From NCBI GenBank assembly GCA_030248215.1, contig JASANG010003435.1, positions 34,087 through 98,086 of the forward strand: a DNA stretch of 64,000 bases. Reading direction: 5' to 3'. The stretch is from Enoplolaimus lenunculus (Eukaryota; Nematoda; Enoplea; Enoplida; Thoracostomopsidae). The position numbers were made by a program, and so were the translations under genes. Positions 1-11,828 of the stretch are shown piece after piece. How positions within the stretch are numbered: the first letter of the stretch is position 1; the number at the start of each line of letters is the position of its first letter. The notes under the pieces are model-generated. The model saw nothing but the letters and a program-made list of their open reading frames with translations. It was not told the DNA's origin and searched no databases.

Positions 1-363
1 CTTGGCCTCAATTTGTGTTGTTTTTTTTACAAAATACAAACCAAAAATGATTCATTGCGATAATTCTCACGAAAACATACAACACTGTTAATCATTTTTA
101 AGACGAAAAACAAAGCGCGGCAAAGTTTAAAGTAGATTTTTTGCTAAATTTTGATATAAAATGCGACACGTCAGAATAGGCTAGACGTCATACATATTAA
201 CCGTCTAGAATTAATGAAAAACCTATAGTAAGATATATTTCAAGCTATCGTATGAATTGAAATTTGATTTAAGTGCGGCTCGGAACCAGAAACATACGAC
301 TAAATTAATGGCTGCTGAAATAGAAATAGCAAATCATTCAAGATTGTTGAATATCAAGGCATC

Positions 364-536
364 GGTCCATGTAAAGATCAGCGGTGGAACGTTTTTCTGT
401 TGGACTGAATCTAGATAAGATTAAGTTTTAAATTATTTTTTACTTAGGTTCTAGGTATACAGCTCATCCTTACGGTTAGGCGTAGAGTTTGGAACATGCT
501 TGTGCTATTGTTACAGCCATGTTCTTTACGTTGGCC
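364..536 (+). mobile_element. hAT-type MITE, CTTAGG family
   Basis: It starts GGTCCATGTAAAGATCAG and ends in the inverted counterpart TTCTTTACGTTGGCC. The interior is rich in CTTAGG-like motifs. The family signature is AGAGTAAGCTTAAGCTTTA then TTTTTTGCTTAGG. Confidence 0.7.
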
Positions 537-1277
537 AAAACATCAAACACTTTTTTATGCGTCAAGATGAAAGTCTGTAAGCACGCACATTGCTTGGATC
601 GCAAACCATAGGCCGAATAATCTGAAAATTTACTATTGACAAAGAGGCAGTCATCTGGTACAAAAACGAAGAGACCATACGCGGTTACACAGCGATATAT
701 ATTGAAAGAAAAATAACATTAAAATTGAAGCGAGCGAGAAACCAAATGTAATTTTGGTATAAATCGAAATCGAAATTTTCTCATTAATATTCGAATTTTT
801 ACATAAAAATTACATCTGCCATTTCGGTAGTTTTATTCACAAGGTTTTTGTCGCCGTTCTATTGTTCGTTATACAATGTTGAGCCCTCGGATATCTGTAA
901 AAGTCAAATATTGGGCTCAAACCTATAGCTCAATCAATACAGGGCGTTGGGCGTATGCCCATCCATTAGGAATTTTTTCTGCTAAAATGGTAAGAAAGCC
1001 GGTTACCTTACAATTTTTCTTCGCCAGAAAATTGGTCCATCTATAGCATATAGTATATTATTACGTTTCATAAATTTTGCCAGCCGGCATATTCGCACCA
1101 GAAATTTCTGAAACCTCCGCTGGTTCAAATCGACTTTAAGACCTACGAAACGCTGAAAATAAGTCCTGGTCGACCAAAGCTGACAAATTTTGAGATAACT
1201 TGAAACGCAATCCATACAAGGAAGACGTTAAAATACTAACATTTGCAGATGTAAATTGAAGAAAAAACAAACGCAAT

Positions 1278-1596
1278 GGACCATGTAAACATCACGGGCG
1301 GATCATTTTTCTACGGGACTGCCATAGAGTAAGCTTAAGGTTTAGCTATATTTTTCGGATTAAAATACTAACATTTGTAGATGTAAATTGAAAAAAAACC
1401 GCAACGAACCATGTAAAGATTACGGGCGGAACTTTTTTGTGCGGGGCTGCCATAGAGTAAACTTAAAGGTTTAGATAATTTTTTCGGTTACGCTTAGTCT
1501 GAGGCTTGGGTATAAAATCATTCATACGCTTAAGCTTAGGCTTAGCCTTAGGCATATGCTTATCCTGCTGTTACGGCCCTGTTCTATACATTGGCC
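1278..1596 (+). mobile_element. hAT-type MITE with internal tandem duplication
   Basis: This is a CTTAGG-family MITE in which the left end plus about 50 bp of flank (1235-1360 and 1362-1485, about 127-bp offset) is duplicated in tandem, so the element has two left termini and one right terminus (CTATACATTGGCC). Confidence 0.75.
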
Positions 1597-2289
1597 AGCG
1601 CAACGAAAAATATACAAATTTGAATAATTGCTTAATATTTTTCATTTTAGGTTTTAAACTTTAAATAACGCTTTGAACTGTAAACAACTACAATAGATTT
1701 TTGTCTGGGTATAGTTGTAGTACTTTGTTGGTCGGGTTTTACACCAGCACCAGACGTTGAAAAAATTTTAGACATGAAAGATTTTTTTGGTGTTTGCGAC
1801 ACAAATTCATTTGCGATTTATTTTGAGACCGGACGAAATGTTCGTAAAAGACATTTAAGTTTATTTTAAAAATTGTCAAATTTAAATTATGAGTTAAGCG
1901 TCAGATCCAGGATTGCTTGTGCGATAGTCCACACATTATCTTGCGTTCGCCATGCGGAAAATGAAACTCTCATGTTTCCACCACACCTAGAGAAATTTTA
2001 ACAAATTGTGCCTAAAATGACAGTTTGAAAATATTTAAAAAATATCACCGGTGAAAGGAGTTCAATCAAAATTTAAAAAATATTTCACGGTTTTGTCTGA
2101 TTTGTCGAGACTTGAACACATGTTTCTACAAAGAAGTTAAGCTGCGAACAATGCAAGCCGAGCATGAGGTAAGAGAATGAGCCTAAAATTGCTCAAAAAC
2201 CAAAAAATCAAAATGGGGTTTGTACTGTAAACTGGAAACATTTCTATTAAACGAAAATCAGATTTAATTCGTACTTATAGATGATGTCA

Positions 2290-2775
2290 GAGCTGTTCTA
2301 AGCGATTTCGCAAAAAAGATGGATCTTTTCAGTTTTTATACCCACCAGACCGAGTTTTCCCAAAAAATGTTGGATTTAAAAACATTTTTCATATTTGAGC
2401 TTCTCATAACCTCCCCCTCCTCATCATTTCACGCCGAAATTTGAATTAACGACAAATTCGATTTTTTCCCAAAATCTCCACTTCGAACCCAAAAAAATTT
2501 TGTCAATAAGTTTGACAAATTATAAATCATTCAGCGCAGCGTGCCGAGCTGAGTCAATTGGTGTTAAATTTTTTGGGATCAGACGATTGGTTAACGACTC
2601 ACTGTTAAATAACTGATTTGGGTCGTTGCCAAAGGCTTGGGTGGGCGCAAATCAGTTACTTGATTGTGACCTTAAAAATCGAATTTCAGGAGAGGACATG
2701 AGAAGATCCGATATGCAAAAATGTTCAAAATCGACACATTTTTGTGCAAACGCGGGCTGAAGGATAACAGAAAAG
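2290..2775. mobile_element. Long-TIR foldback element, second copy
   Basis: TTTGAGCTTCTCATAACCTC and GAGAGGACATGAGAAGATCC are counterpart arms; the interior (AGTCAATTGGTGTTAAATTT, GGCGCAAATCAGTTACTTGA) matches the 26775 copy. Confidence 0.6.
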
Positions 2776-3084
2776 AACCAAGAAGTTAACGTCTTCTTCC
2801 CCCCAAAATATTTTTTTAGTTTCAACTAAATTTTTAGTAACGCAATAGATTTTTCAAATGTAAACATTTTAGTGTAAAGTTTTAAAAAGCCTTTCAGTAA
2901 ATATTTTTGCAAAATCACAGTCCTCGATAAGTAATCTAAAATGTCTGGTGGCTTTACCCTCATCCACATGAATATTTAGTAATTCATACAAAGGGGAAAA
3001 CCTTAATCGATGCTACTTGAGCAGATCCAATTATGTTCTTTCTATAACATTTCTATCAACTCATGAAATTGTAGAGGATACGCT

Positions 3085-3430
3085 ACTATCTAAAAACTTA
3101 AGCTTAAATTATAGCTTAACTAAACTTGAATATCAGTTTAAGTAAAACTTAAATGGCTGGATCGACTAACTAAACTAGAATTTTAAGTTTCACTTAAACT
3201 AAAGTGTTTTTAAGTTTAACACGAGATTAAGTAAACTTATTTTTAGATTAAGTAACAAGTGCAGCAGTGTATTTAAGAGTTCATTAAGTTTAGCTTAAAC
3301 TGAAAATAAGTAACATTTTATATGAGTTTAAGCGTAAACCTACCAGTTAGTTTAGTTAATCTTGAAAGTTAGTTTAGTACTGGTGGATTAGCTTAAGCTT
3401 AAATCAAGTTAGTTTAAGCTTTTAGAGAGT
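3085..3430. mobile_element. Foldback element, long AT-rich inverted repeat
   Basis: The ends ACTATCTAAAAACTTAAG and CTTTTAGAGAGT are inverted copies, and the similarity continues inward over most of the 346 bp through repeats of TTAAGTTTAG and TTAAGCTTAA. It would form an extended hairpin. There is no coding capacity. Confidence 0.7.
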
Positions 3431-3597
3431 AACTCTATACGATGTCATTTGCAATTTCCTATTTCTTGCAAAGGCATTTGTGGTAGCTTTAGCCGTTAGT
3501 GGGTTGTTCGAGTTAGGTTTGTCTTAAAGAAGGACATTTCTAAATAACGGATGCCCAGTTCAGGCGCTTCTGTGTATTGAGAAACGTTCCTTTGTTC

Positions 3598-3776
3598 GGC
3601 CCATGGAAACATCAGGCGAGGAACGATTTTCTGCGGGACTGCAACAGAGTAAGCTTAAGCTTTAGGCTATTTTTTGCTTAGGTTTAGACTTACGCTTAAG
3701 CTTAAGCTTAGGCTTTGGTATGCTTAGGAATATGCTAATGTAATATCTGTTACGATCCTGTTCTCCACATTGGTCC
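3598..3776 (+). mobile_element. hAT-type MITE, CTTAGG family
   Basis: Full-length copy of about 180 bp, from GGCCCATGGAAACATCAG to CTCCACATTGGTCC, with the usual GCTTAAGCTTAGG interior. Confidence 0.75.
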
Positions 3777-4039
3777 GTTGTTCTACAACAGCATTCGTTC
3801 AGATAATCTTATAACAACGTTTCGATACCTCGCGATTGTGTTGTAGTGATTTTCTTGCGGTTCCGATGAGCCTCGGTGCGATGTCAAGTTGGTGATTAAC
3901 AAAAACATGGGATACTAATTTCGTTTCTATAGAATTTTAGCTTAATATCATTGCACATTTTGACACCTAGAGCACAATGAAGTTGTGCCTGGTTGATACA
4001 TTAATTCAATTTTTACAGGAATGAAACATTAAACGATAT

Positions 4040-4215
4040 CTAAAGGAACCGTATTGGAGTCCGCAGAAAATTATAATTTTGGAGGCACCAAATAATTTTA
4101 GGGGGCAACTACAACGGCAATTCAAGATTGTTTAGTTTTAGACCAAATCTATTTGAGGGCGACAGCCAAATTTGGGTAAGGGGGTGGAAAGCACGGCCCC
4201 CAATGCCCCCCATGG
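4040..4215. repeat. GGGGCGTCC element copy
   Basis: GGAGTCCGCAGAAAATTATA to GGCCCCCAATGCCCCCC, same order of blocks as at 41815. Confidence 0.6.
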
Positions 4216-4407
4216 GGAAATTGTTGGACCACCTTTAAATCGACCGAATAATTTTTCTTTTAACTACCATTTGTTAGTAAAAACAGGTCATGTATAAGTT
4301 CTACAACTTGACGAAAACTAGGCTACGTTGATTGGTTATACGTGCTATTATAACTTGTAACGAACCAAACTATACGCTCAAACGGCATAAAACTTCTTAA
4401 CTCAAAC

Positions 4408-4560
4408 CAGACCCGTAGTTAGCTCACCTCGCTAGAGGGACTAAAAAATTTTCACGGGGGGCATACTAGGGTTTTCAATGACTTTACAAGAAGGTTGAAA
4501 ATTTTCTTGAGGTAAAAATTTCTCCAGCGTGACCGAGTCCTACTGGCACCCATCCTCATT
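4408..4560. repeat. CCCGTAG...GGGGCATAC repeat
   Basis: AGACCCGTAGTTAGCTCACC, GGGGGGCATACTAGGGTTTT and TTTCTCCAGCGTGACCGAGT recur with variations at 17050-17215, 27540-27670, 48010-48170, 56080-56200 and 60778-60940. Confidence 0.55.
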
Positions 4561-7254
4561 AAGTACTGGCTGGATTCAAACCAATTTTAGTTCCTGGTAA
4601 ACCGACCTCAATTCTGAGTTGCCTAATTCAAATTGAACCTAGAACAGTTTTTATAGAAATCTTTACTTAAAACTTTGAAAAGCCAATAATTGTTTTGGTT
4701 GCTGATTTGCACACTTTGACGTCAATTCGAATTTGCGATATTCTGAATTGATTGCTTTAAGAAAATCGTTTAACTTAAACTTGTGGTAATTAGTTTGACA
4801 CTTCAGTACGCGGTTTATATTTATAAGTTGCGAATTGAGAGGACTTCAATAATTCTACCGGACACGTTTACCTTGTTTAACGCTGCTCAGGGGAGCAAAG
4901 TGAGAGGGCTTCAATGACCCCACCGGACAATGTCTACTTTCTTTACGGCTATTACAGGGGGCGAAGTGAGAGGGCTTCAATGACACCACCGGACATTTTT
5001 GCGTTTTTTAGTTTAAAATTTTTTGAGAGCATTAATAATTCTATGTTAGTGCAATTTTTTTCTACGTTTATAAATCTTGCTTAGCCCATATTAGCAACAG
5101 CTATATTGCAAGGCTGTTTTAAGCGATGCTTATGTCCTTTAAAAAGAAATTTCCAAATTTGCTCTTTAAGGTATTCTGAGATAGAAACTAATGCTTGGAA
5201 AGCAAGATTTATTACATCTCAGATGAAACAGCAACATTTATTAGATCTCAGATGAAACAGAAAATATTCGACAGAAAGATTAAAATACAAAGAAACGTAC
5301 AATAAAATTTGTCAAATCGGATACTACACAAGTGTGATTACTGTAGTTTTTACGACCGTTTCACCAAGCCATGTTTCCAAAGCGATGCTTTCTAAAAATG
5401 AACTTTTCATTTTTTCAGAAGGATGTTGGCCTCTGCTTCATGAAGCAATCACCTCTACCCGTTATCTGTAAACAAACTTTAAAAATTGTCTTAACCTTGT
5501 ATAACATAAATTATTGAACGATATAACTTTTATAAAAATACGAAAAATGTCAGTATCCAACTTGCCGGATCGTCTTTGGAAAGGTCTGCCGGAGACGAAA
5601 GTAGATATTTTGCAGGGGTCATAAACGGACAGCAGATTGTGTCGTAATACTTGAGAAAACACCGTTTTTGTGTAAGTAAAACGTACTTAATAAAGGGATA
5701 GATTAACGTTTGTCGTTTGTTACCAAAATTCTAGGTGGATATAAAAGATTTTTATCCCGCGGGCTCAACCACTTCAAAGGTTTATTACCTGGGCCCCGTT
5801 TGATCACGCGTGCAAGCGGGCCGCGTCCGCCAAATTGTGCAAAATATCAGAGCCCAACTAAGGGTTGGGCGAGGTGGGTTGCCCCACAAAGTGGGATGCG
5901 GGAAAGGATTTTTTATCTGTCCCGCTTATATACTTAGCCAAGCAAGAATTTTCCCAACGCAGTGTGTACTCGTGATAAAAATGTCTACCCATGACCCACT
6001 ATTGACCTCTGCCAGAAATTAAACCGGTTTTTAACGGTCGCTGGTGATATCATTAATGAACTTTTGCGTTTATAGCTTCAATGAATTTTACAGATGAAAG
6101 CTTACTAGAAGCTTCAAAATTTGAAGCTCAACTTAATATAAAGCATAGAACTTTTGCTTTTTCAACCCCCACTGACTAGCTTAGTTAATTGTGTATGTTT
6201 GGACCTTAACTCCTAAAAACTTGGCAGGGGTAAATACTGTCAAGTTTTTATCCACGTGATACAAATTTTTACACGCGGATATGCCCGCGGTCTGATATTT
6301 TTGACGCTACCCGCGCAGGTTCCCGCGGCTGGGCATATTGCAGTCCCTTCTAATATCAATTCCTAGTTGCGAAACTCAATGTTCTGCTGAAACCTGGAAA
6401 TACTTGTTACAACGGTATAAGTGGGCTCGAGAAACAGTCAGAATTAAAATTAAAATCAAAAATATGATAAACTGTAATCAAAATTTTGAACAATTTATTT
6501 TAAAACCATAAATCATTTATTGTTTTATTTTTACAAAACGGTCTATATTTCTTCATTTCTTAAATATTTGTGAGTTTTTTCTTCTAATCTTAAGAAATTA
6601 ACCTTTTGAAATTGTAAACAAACATTTGTTACCTCAAGTTATGACGTCATGGCTGCGTTTAGTGCCATATGATGGTATTTGAGGTACACCTTTTATTTTC
6701 AATTCATTCGTAAATTCAGGCTTGGCCAGCCATAGGTTAACAATCATGGCCCATGTATAGAACAAGGCCGGAACAGTAGTATAAGCATATTCCTAAGCCT
6801 AAGCCTCAGCCTAAGCAAAAATTTACTATAAAGCTTACCAGTTTAAATTTCAATCTTAGACACCATGGCCCGTATTGTCAAATGAGCGTAGCACCTATCA
6901 CCGGTATAACTGATAGATCTTGTAACTTTCGCACAAATGAATAACGTTTGGGAAATTATCGGTTGGGCTTAGGTTTGGGTGTTGCCTAATGAAATGACAA
7001 AGAAAGCAATAGAAATAGAGTTAACCAAAACAACGATCATATAGCGAATCTAAACCTTTGTATGGTTAGCAGGATATTTTGACACGTAAATATCTTAAAT
7101 GTGTGTAGCACCTATCTCTAATCGATGTTAGTTTGCGTAATTTTTGACCAATAACCGCCGGTGTTCGAAATTTTGGGAGTAAAATATAAAAACAGCTAAT
7201 AACTTGTAGAAGCAGCAGCAGATCTGTTATTTTCGATTACTAGGGGACGCTATT
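4561..7254. other. Gene-less stretch with repeat fragments
   Basis: It contains two tandem copies of a GCAAAGTGAGAGGGCTTCAATGA-type block (4850-5000), fragments of the TTAA MITE (5210-5275), and the short MITE at 6748. A possible minus-strand exon near 5520-5733 is described in the findings. Nothing else is supported. Confidence 0.4.
6748..6868 (-). mobile_element. hAT-type MITE, shortened copy
   Basis: It starts GGCCCATGTATAGAACAAGG, then TAAGCATATTCCTAAGCC; the other terminus is degraded. Confidence 0.6.
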
Positions 7255-7490
7255 AAGAGCCTGTATTCTCGAATGTGTGTAGCACCTATCACCAGTTGGT
7301 TATAGATCCTGTAATTATGGACCCAGCGTATGGTGAGGTTTAAAATTCAGCGCATTGTTCGCGTTTGATTTGCTCTACTCCTGTACCAATTTTGGGATCT
7401 GCAGTGGCAGATGTTCGTCAGGTTGAAAACCTATCGCTGCCTGGTGATAGTTGTTTTACACATCTTAAAATATGGCCCGAGGCTCCAAGA
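7255..7490. mobile_element. MITE, GTGTGTAGCACC family
   Basis: TATTCTCGAATGTGTGTAGC and CACCTATCACC at the left; an inverted, weaker counterpart (GGTGATAGTTG, ACACATCTTAAAATA) at the right. It is the best-kept copy on the left side; partial ends are also at about 6885 and 7100. Confidence 0.7.
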
Positions 7491-7809
7491 TCACCAGAGA
7501 TGTGAGTATACACTCATCGACGAATTTGATATTGTTTTCAGTTCCCAGATTATAAAAAATAACGAATTTTTTCGTTTTATTTTTTAAATTTTTGGATTTT
7601 TTCTTATTTTACTTAAATAAACTAAATAAACAACCGCATCGATCATATTTTGATGACATCACACAAGCGAGAGAAAAAACGCCAAGTTTGATATTAATTC
7701 ATTGTTTTTCGGTATATAAATGCCGCATAATGTCTATAACGATGAGTTATATTTTGTTGGCTGACAAGACAAATAGGGGCCCCTATGGGTGAGCACTAAA
7801 GCGTGTAAA

Positions 7810-7815
7810 TTTATT
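7810..7815 (-). promoter_or_regulatory. Poly(A) signal AATAAA for the Lefty-like gene
   Basis: A minus-strand AATAAA lies about 105 bases downstream of the stop codon, a usual 3' UTR distance. It is the first canonical hexamer after the stop. Confidence 0.55.
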
Positions 7816-7918
7816 GAGGTAAAATATTATTATCGGTGAAGGACCAAAATATCGTCAAACCCAAAATTTCGTCCAACACCAGCCAAAAATTTCACCGTCA
7901 AAGTGTGTGTGAGGTAAG

Positions 7919-8934
7919 TTACGCGCATTCACATCGCGAAATAACAGCATCCGGAATTGCACCAATCGTAGCTGTTTGATTTCCAACGGCCAAAATGGTG
8001 AAATCCCGGAATTCCACCGGTTGACACCCGAGTCTTAGGCTATGCCCCAAAAATCGTTTCAGCGACGGAGACCAAGACCCGAGCTGATCTGACAGCCGAT
8101 TAGAAATCAAGGCCGAGGGGGCGACGGCGACAGGTAAGCAAGATCCAACACATATAGGAAACGAAAAATGGGTTGGTTCAATAAATACCGCACTCTCACG
8201 GTATGTGATCACCACGGGTAGGTGAATCAGGCAACAAGTTGCCTGAGGGTCGCAAGACGGGGCGGCATGATCAAAAGGGTGTTTCAAGGGTCGGTCTGGG
8301 TGGAATATCGAGAAGGGAGCAGGAGTAGGCAGGGAGATGTGATTTTGAGAGATCGAAAATTCGGTCCAAGTTAGGTATTGGTCACTTGTGTTGTAGCTGG
8401 CTAGGGTCTGGGTTAGGGTAGGCGTGTCTTCGTGGATTGTTAAGTCTCGTTGAGCTCGTAACAAGGCTCGCGCCGTTCGGTTTAGGGGGTCGCTTAAAGT
8501 TTCGCGAGGGTTTGAACGCAGTTCTAGGTGAAGAAATGGAGGAACGGTAGAATTGAAAAAATTTTCCGATTCCGTAGCGGTTAGAAAGCGTGTTATGTTG
8601 CCAACCGTAGAAGCTTGAACGAAACAAATATGCAACTCAACAAGGTTGGTTGAATTTAAACTTTGCGAATTCAAATTCAAAATTTGGTCAAAAAATTTAG
8701 TTAAATCTAACGAGAGTTCAACGCCTCCTGTTGCTGCTCGGGCTGCGGGTACCGAAAACAAGAGTGAAGTTGGAGTAGCAGTTGAATTGACAGTTAGTGT
8801 CAAATGAGCAAGAGTGATTTCGGAAGCGTTTCTTTTGACGCTTACAGGAGTAACGGTAATAACGAGCGTTGCTGAAACAAGAGAGCTTAGATTGTGTTGA
8901 ATGAAAAATACCCTGGATGGGAAGGTGGTGTTAC
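7919..8934 (-). CDS. lefty: Lefty-like gene exon 2: propeptide and cystine-knot domain
   Basis: The 1016-bp terminal exon begins after TTTCAG and ends at a TAA stop (7919-7921). It continues the propeptide and contains the whole ligand domain. It is more GC-rich than its surroundings, as expected for coding sequence here. Key residues are the eight cysteines of the C-terminal 111 residues, and the position normally holding the inter-chain Cys is Gly (GCQP). Confidence 0.85.
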
Positions 8935-10173
8935 CTGAAATAAAACAAGTCATACATGGTGAGTGGCATATCCAAAATTTTCTGAAAAGGGGACGACGCA
9001 AAACAAGCACGCAACATTGGAGCGCTGAACCTTAAATACTGGTTCAGATTCCTCTAAAGGGCGGCCTATGCCGCGGGTGTCCAGTCCACCCGAAGGAACG
9101 CCTGTGTACAAGTACAAGGAACATAAACTACGCACTCTCAATAGCTGTAGTTACCTCAAACAATGACTGGGTCTCTGAAACCATACTTATACGATTAAGT
9201 TCTTAAGCACGAGCTAAGTGAACCATTTTGTGTCGTTTTTGAAAGCTGATGGCTGGGTTTCTGGAATATTACTTAAGTATTTACTTAAATTATACACTTA
9301 AGTCGCTGATTTTTTATTACAATATAAAATTATAGCAATCAACATAAAAATAGCTCAATGTTGTTAATTATTTGATTCATATAAGGTTGCTTTACTGGGA
9401 ACAGACGAGGAGCAAGTTGCAGTACACATTTAGGTATTGCATAGGTACTCCTGTCTAAACAGTGGAGGGTTGCGGTATACTTTTTAAAAGTTTTATTGTC
9501 GTTCGACGCCATTCGTCGCCATGCGTCACCGTTCGTCGCCTACGATGCCGCATGGTGGTGAACGGTGACGGACGACCACGTATGGCGTCGGACGACAAGT
9601 ACATACAGCACCACTTTGATGGTATAAGAATTTTAGGTCAATTATATCACAGATCTTACCTGTTTCATTAACACCAGCGTTGAATTCAAGGGTTGATTTT
9701 TGACTCAAAACAAAATAATCTTTAACATTCCAGCGTTTTAGTGATTTACGCTCGTTTGCTCTTGCCATAAACCGTCTCAGCAGCTCGTCAGACGCATTCG
9801 GAACCGAATGCTGCTGCTCATTTGCACCTTCGGGTTCTAAAACCCCAAGGCTTTGTAGTATTTTCGCACGTTCTAAGCTCAATTGATACTTTGCGATATC
9901 ATGAACCGTGACGGGATTTTTTGGAACATCATCACTGTGGCCCACAAAACCATTTTGGCGCGTATTCTGAGCGATTGTATTAGCTATGTAATCAGTTGTA
10001 AAATTATTTAGTACGGATTCGGAGCTTGCAAAAATTGGAGTTGAAAATATGGTTATTGCCAGCATTAATAGTAAGTAGACAAATTCAAACGCGGTAACGG
10101 AACATATAGGAGACAGGGTTACAGATGATTGGTGAGTTGAAGTTGAGATAGATTTACATTGAACTTGTACCAT
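7919..10173 (-). CDS. lefty: Lefty/Antivin-like TGF-beta family ligand (two exons)
   Basis: Exon 1 is 10173-9660 and exon 2 is 8934-7919. The join is phase 1 (GTAAGA donor, TTTCAG acceptor) and gives 509 residues. Residues about 27-50 are a hydrophobic signal segment. Residues 50-398 are a propeptide-like region with many N-glycosylation sequons. The C-terminal 111 residues hold a cystine-knot pattern: C399, CC405-406, CVGSC435-439, a single C475, and CEC506-508. The order CDP..CC, then EP, then CVGxC, then a lone Cys instead of CC, then CxC matches Lefty/Antivin. Lefty is known as a secreted monomeric inhibitor of Nodal signalling that lacks the inter-chain cysteine. R331-A-Q-R334 is a possible RXXR convertase site. 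The hydrophobic segment lies 26 residues in, so an internal Met (for example residue 37) could be the true start. Seen: ORFs, splice sites and cysteine pattern. Inferred: orthology. Alternative: another divergent TGF-beta member. Confidence 0.83.
9495..9600. repeat. GGGTGGCGC-family fragment in Lefty intron
   Basis: TTCGTCGCCATGCGTCACCG and the inverted CGGTGACGGACGACCACG make a small palindromic CpG-rich fragment just past exon 1. Confidence 0.55.
9660..10173 (-). CDS. lefty: Lefty-like gene exon 1: signal peptide and start of propeptide
   Basis: The 514-bp first coding exon ends at a GTAAGA donor in phase 1. After the hydrophobic stretch it encodes an amphipathic propeptide segment (AKYQLSLERAKILQSLGV), as expected for the alpha-1 region of TGF-beta propeptides. 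The ATG context (aataATGg) is favourable, and an AT-rich, TATA-like stretch lies just upstream of the ATG. The plus-strand reading across 9500-9600 is a GGGTGGCGC-family repeat lying just past the exon end, not a gene. Confidence 0.8.
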
Positions 10174-11072
10174 TATTTGATTTGTATATTATATTTATTC
10201 AAAGGTCTGAAACAGTTTTTTCGTACCTAAATTGAAGGGTAAACATTGGACAAATGTGAAATTTTTAACCCATAATAATTAAATTCTATTTTACTAAACG
10301 AATTGAATAATTGCACTCTGAAATCAAACGGGGGCAGCCTGCCACCGGTTTACCGCCCTTCCCCGCTCAAGCAATACTTCGCACCTCGCGACAGCGCCGA
10401 TGAGCAAAGGGAAAAGCATCCGACATCTACGCAGCAAAAGGGAATTTATATCGAAATAAATAAGGGAATTTGCGTAGTTTTCTTTTTTATTTTTATATTT
10501 TTTATATTTTCACATTGTGGCCCACCCGTTTTCTGGCGTTACCGCAAAAGAGAAGGCTTTGATTTAAGGCTATATTTTGTGCTTTAGTTTAGGCTTTATA
10601 GTTTTTACTTTTTTCAACGCTTAGGCTTATTTTTTAGGCTTAGGAATATGCTTTCGCTGCAGTTTGATTTTTCAATATTTTTATTGGTTACTTCACTACA
10701 ATTTTAATGGCAGAAAAAATTACTCAACCTAAATCATTGCCAACTGCATTTTCATATTAAAAAATTGCCTATAAACACTTTTTATTTCCCCAAAAATCAA
10801 AAAGTTCTAGTAGTAATTTTGTAAGCTCCGAAACCAATTAGCCTTCAGCTAATATTAAGCTCGCTTTCGCTGTTTCTACATAATTTTCTCTAGTGGAAAA
10901 AATTGTCAATTGCACTTTCAATAAAATCGCTTCCTCAAACCTGAAAGATTTCAGCATCCCGGAAATATAGTAAGATGACCTACGTATATACACTATAGGA
11001 ATTCAAAATACTAATATGTAAAAGGGGCAAAATTACTCGCGGCATTTATTCCAAGTAGCCTATGAGCTGAAA
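10174..11072. other. Upstream region of the Lefty-like gene
   Basis: No coding signal is seen; a decayed CTTAGG repeat lies at 10540-10665. Promoter and enhancers of the Lefty-like gene would be expected here but no specific site is claimed. Confidence 0.4.
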
Positions 11073-11149
11073 CAAAGAACGGCATATGTTACTCTGAGGG
11101 GCGTCCCATTAACCCACGGACAGCAATATACCCGGAACGAAATGTTTTT

Positions 11150-11425
11150 GCTGAGTTGGTCGGGAGAGCTTCAACCTGTTTGTTATGGGACGGTCGGGAC
11201 AGCTTCGAGCCCGTATTTTTGCTTGGTCGGTCGGGACAGCTTCGAGCCCGTATTTTTGCTGGGTCGTTCGGGACAGCCGGGACAGCTTCGAACATATATT
11301 TCCGCTGGGTTGGTCGGGACAGCTTCAAACCGATATTTTTGCAGGGTTGGTCGTGACAGCTAGGACAGCTCCAAACCAATGTTTTTGCTGGTTCGGTTGG
11401 GACAGCCGGGACAGTGTGGACCGGA
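11150..11425. repeat. 46-bp minisatellite, about six copies, inverted (left arm)
   Basis: This is the same unit as at 11829-13370 but in the opposite orientation (GTCGGGACAGCTTCGAGCCC). With the right arm it makes a potential large hairpin. Confidence 0.88.
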
Positions 11426-11828
11426 ACCATGTATAGAACTCTGACACAAAAACATTTTCTTTTATTACGTTTTTCAGGGGCTGTCGACCCCAAACCCCCA
11501 CACAAAGCAATTCTTTGCTTGAACAAAGGTTTTTGACTCTGTCTATGTAGCTTTAGGTGCGAGAACCGCTTAGTGCGGGGGGCGTGGGAGGCGGTAGCCC
11601 CATGAGAACGTAATTTAAAAAGTTGTCTATGTAGAGGATGGAAGGTTTTATTTCAGGAAGTTGTCTTTTATTGTGTTCTCAAAGGGGTTGTGCCCCTCGA
11701 ACCCCCACACACATTAGGCAACTTACGTATATGTTGAAATTGTTTCTAACACTGTTATTGTGTTTCAAATTCATTTTCAAACAGGTATGCCTTAAAAATC
11801 CCTACATCGTTGCATGCAGGAATGATAA
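11426..11828. other. Centre of the hAT-type element between the two arms
   Basis: It holds two copies of a short block ending in CGACCCCAAACCCCCACACA-like sequence (about 11468-11503 and 11680-11715). There is no coding signal beyond short chance ORFs. Confidence 0.5.
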
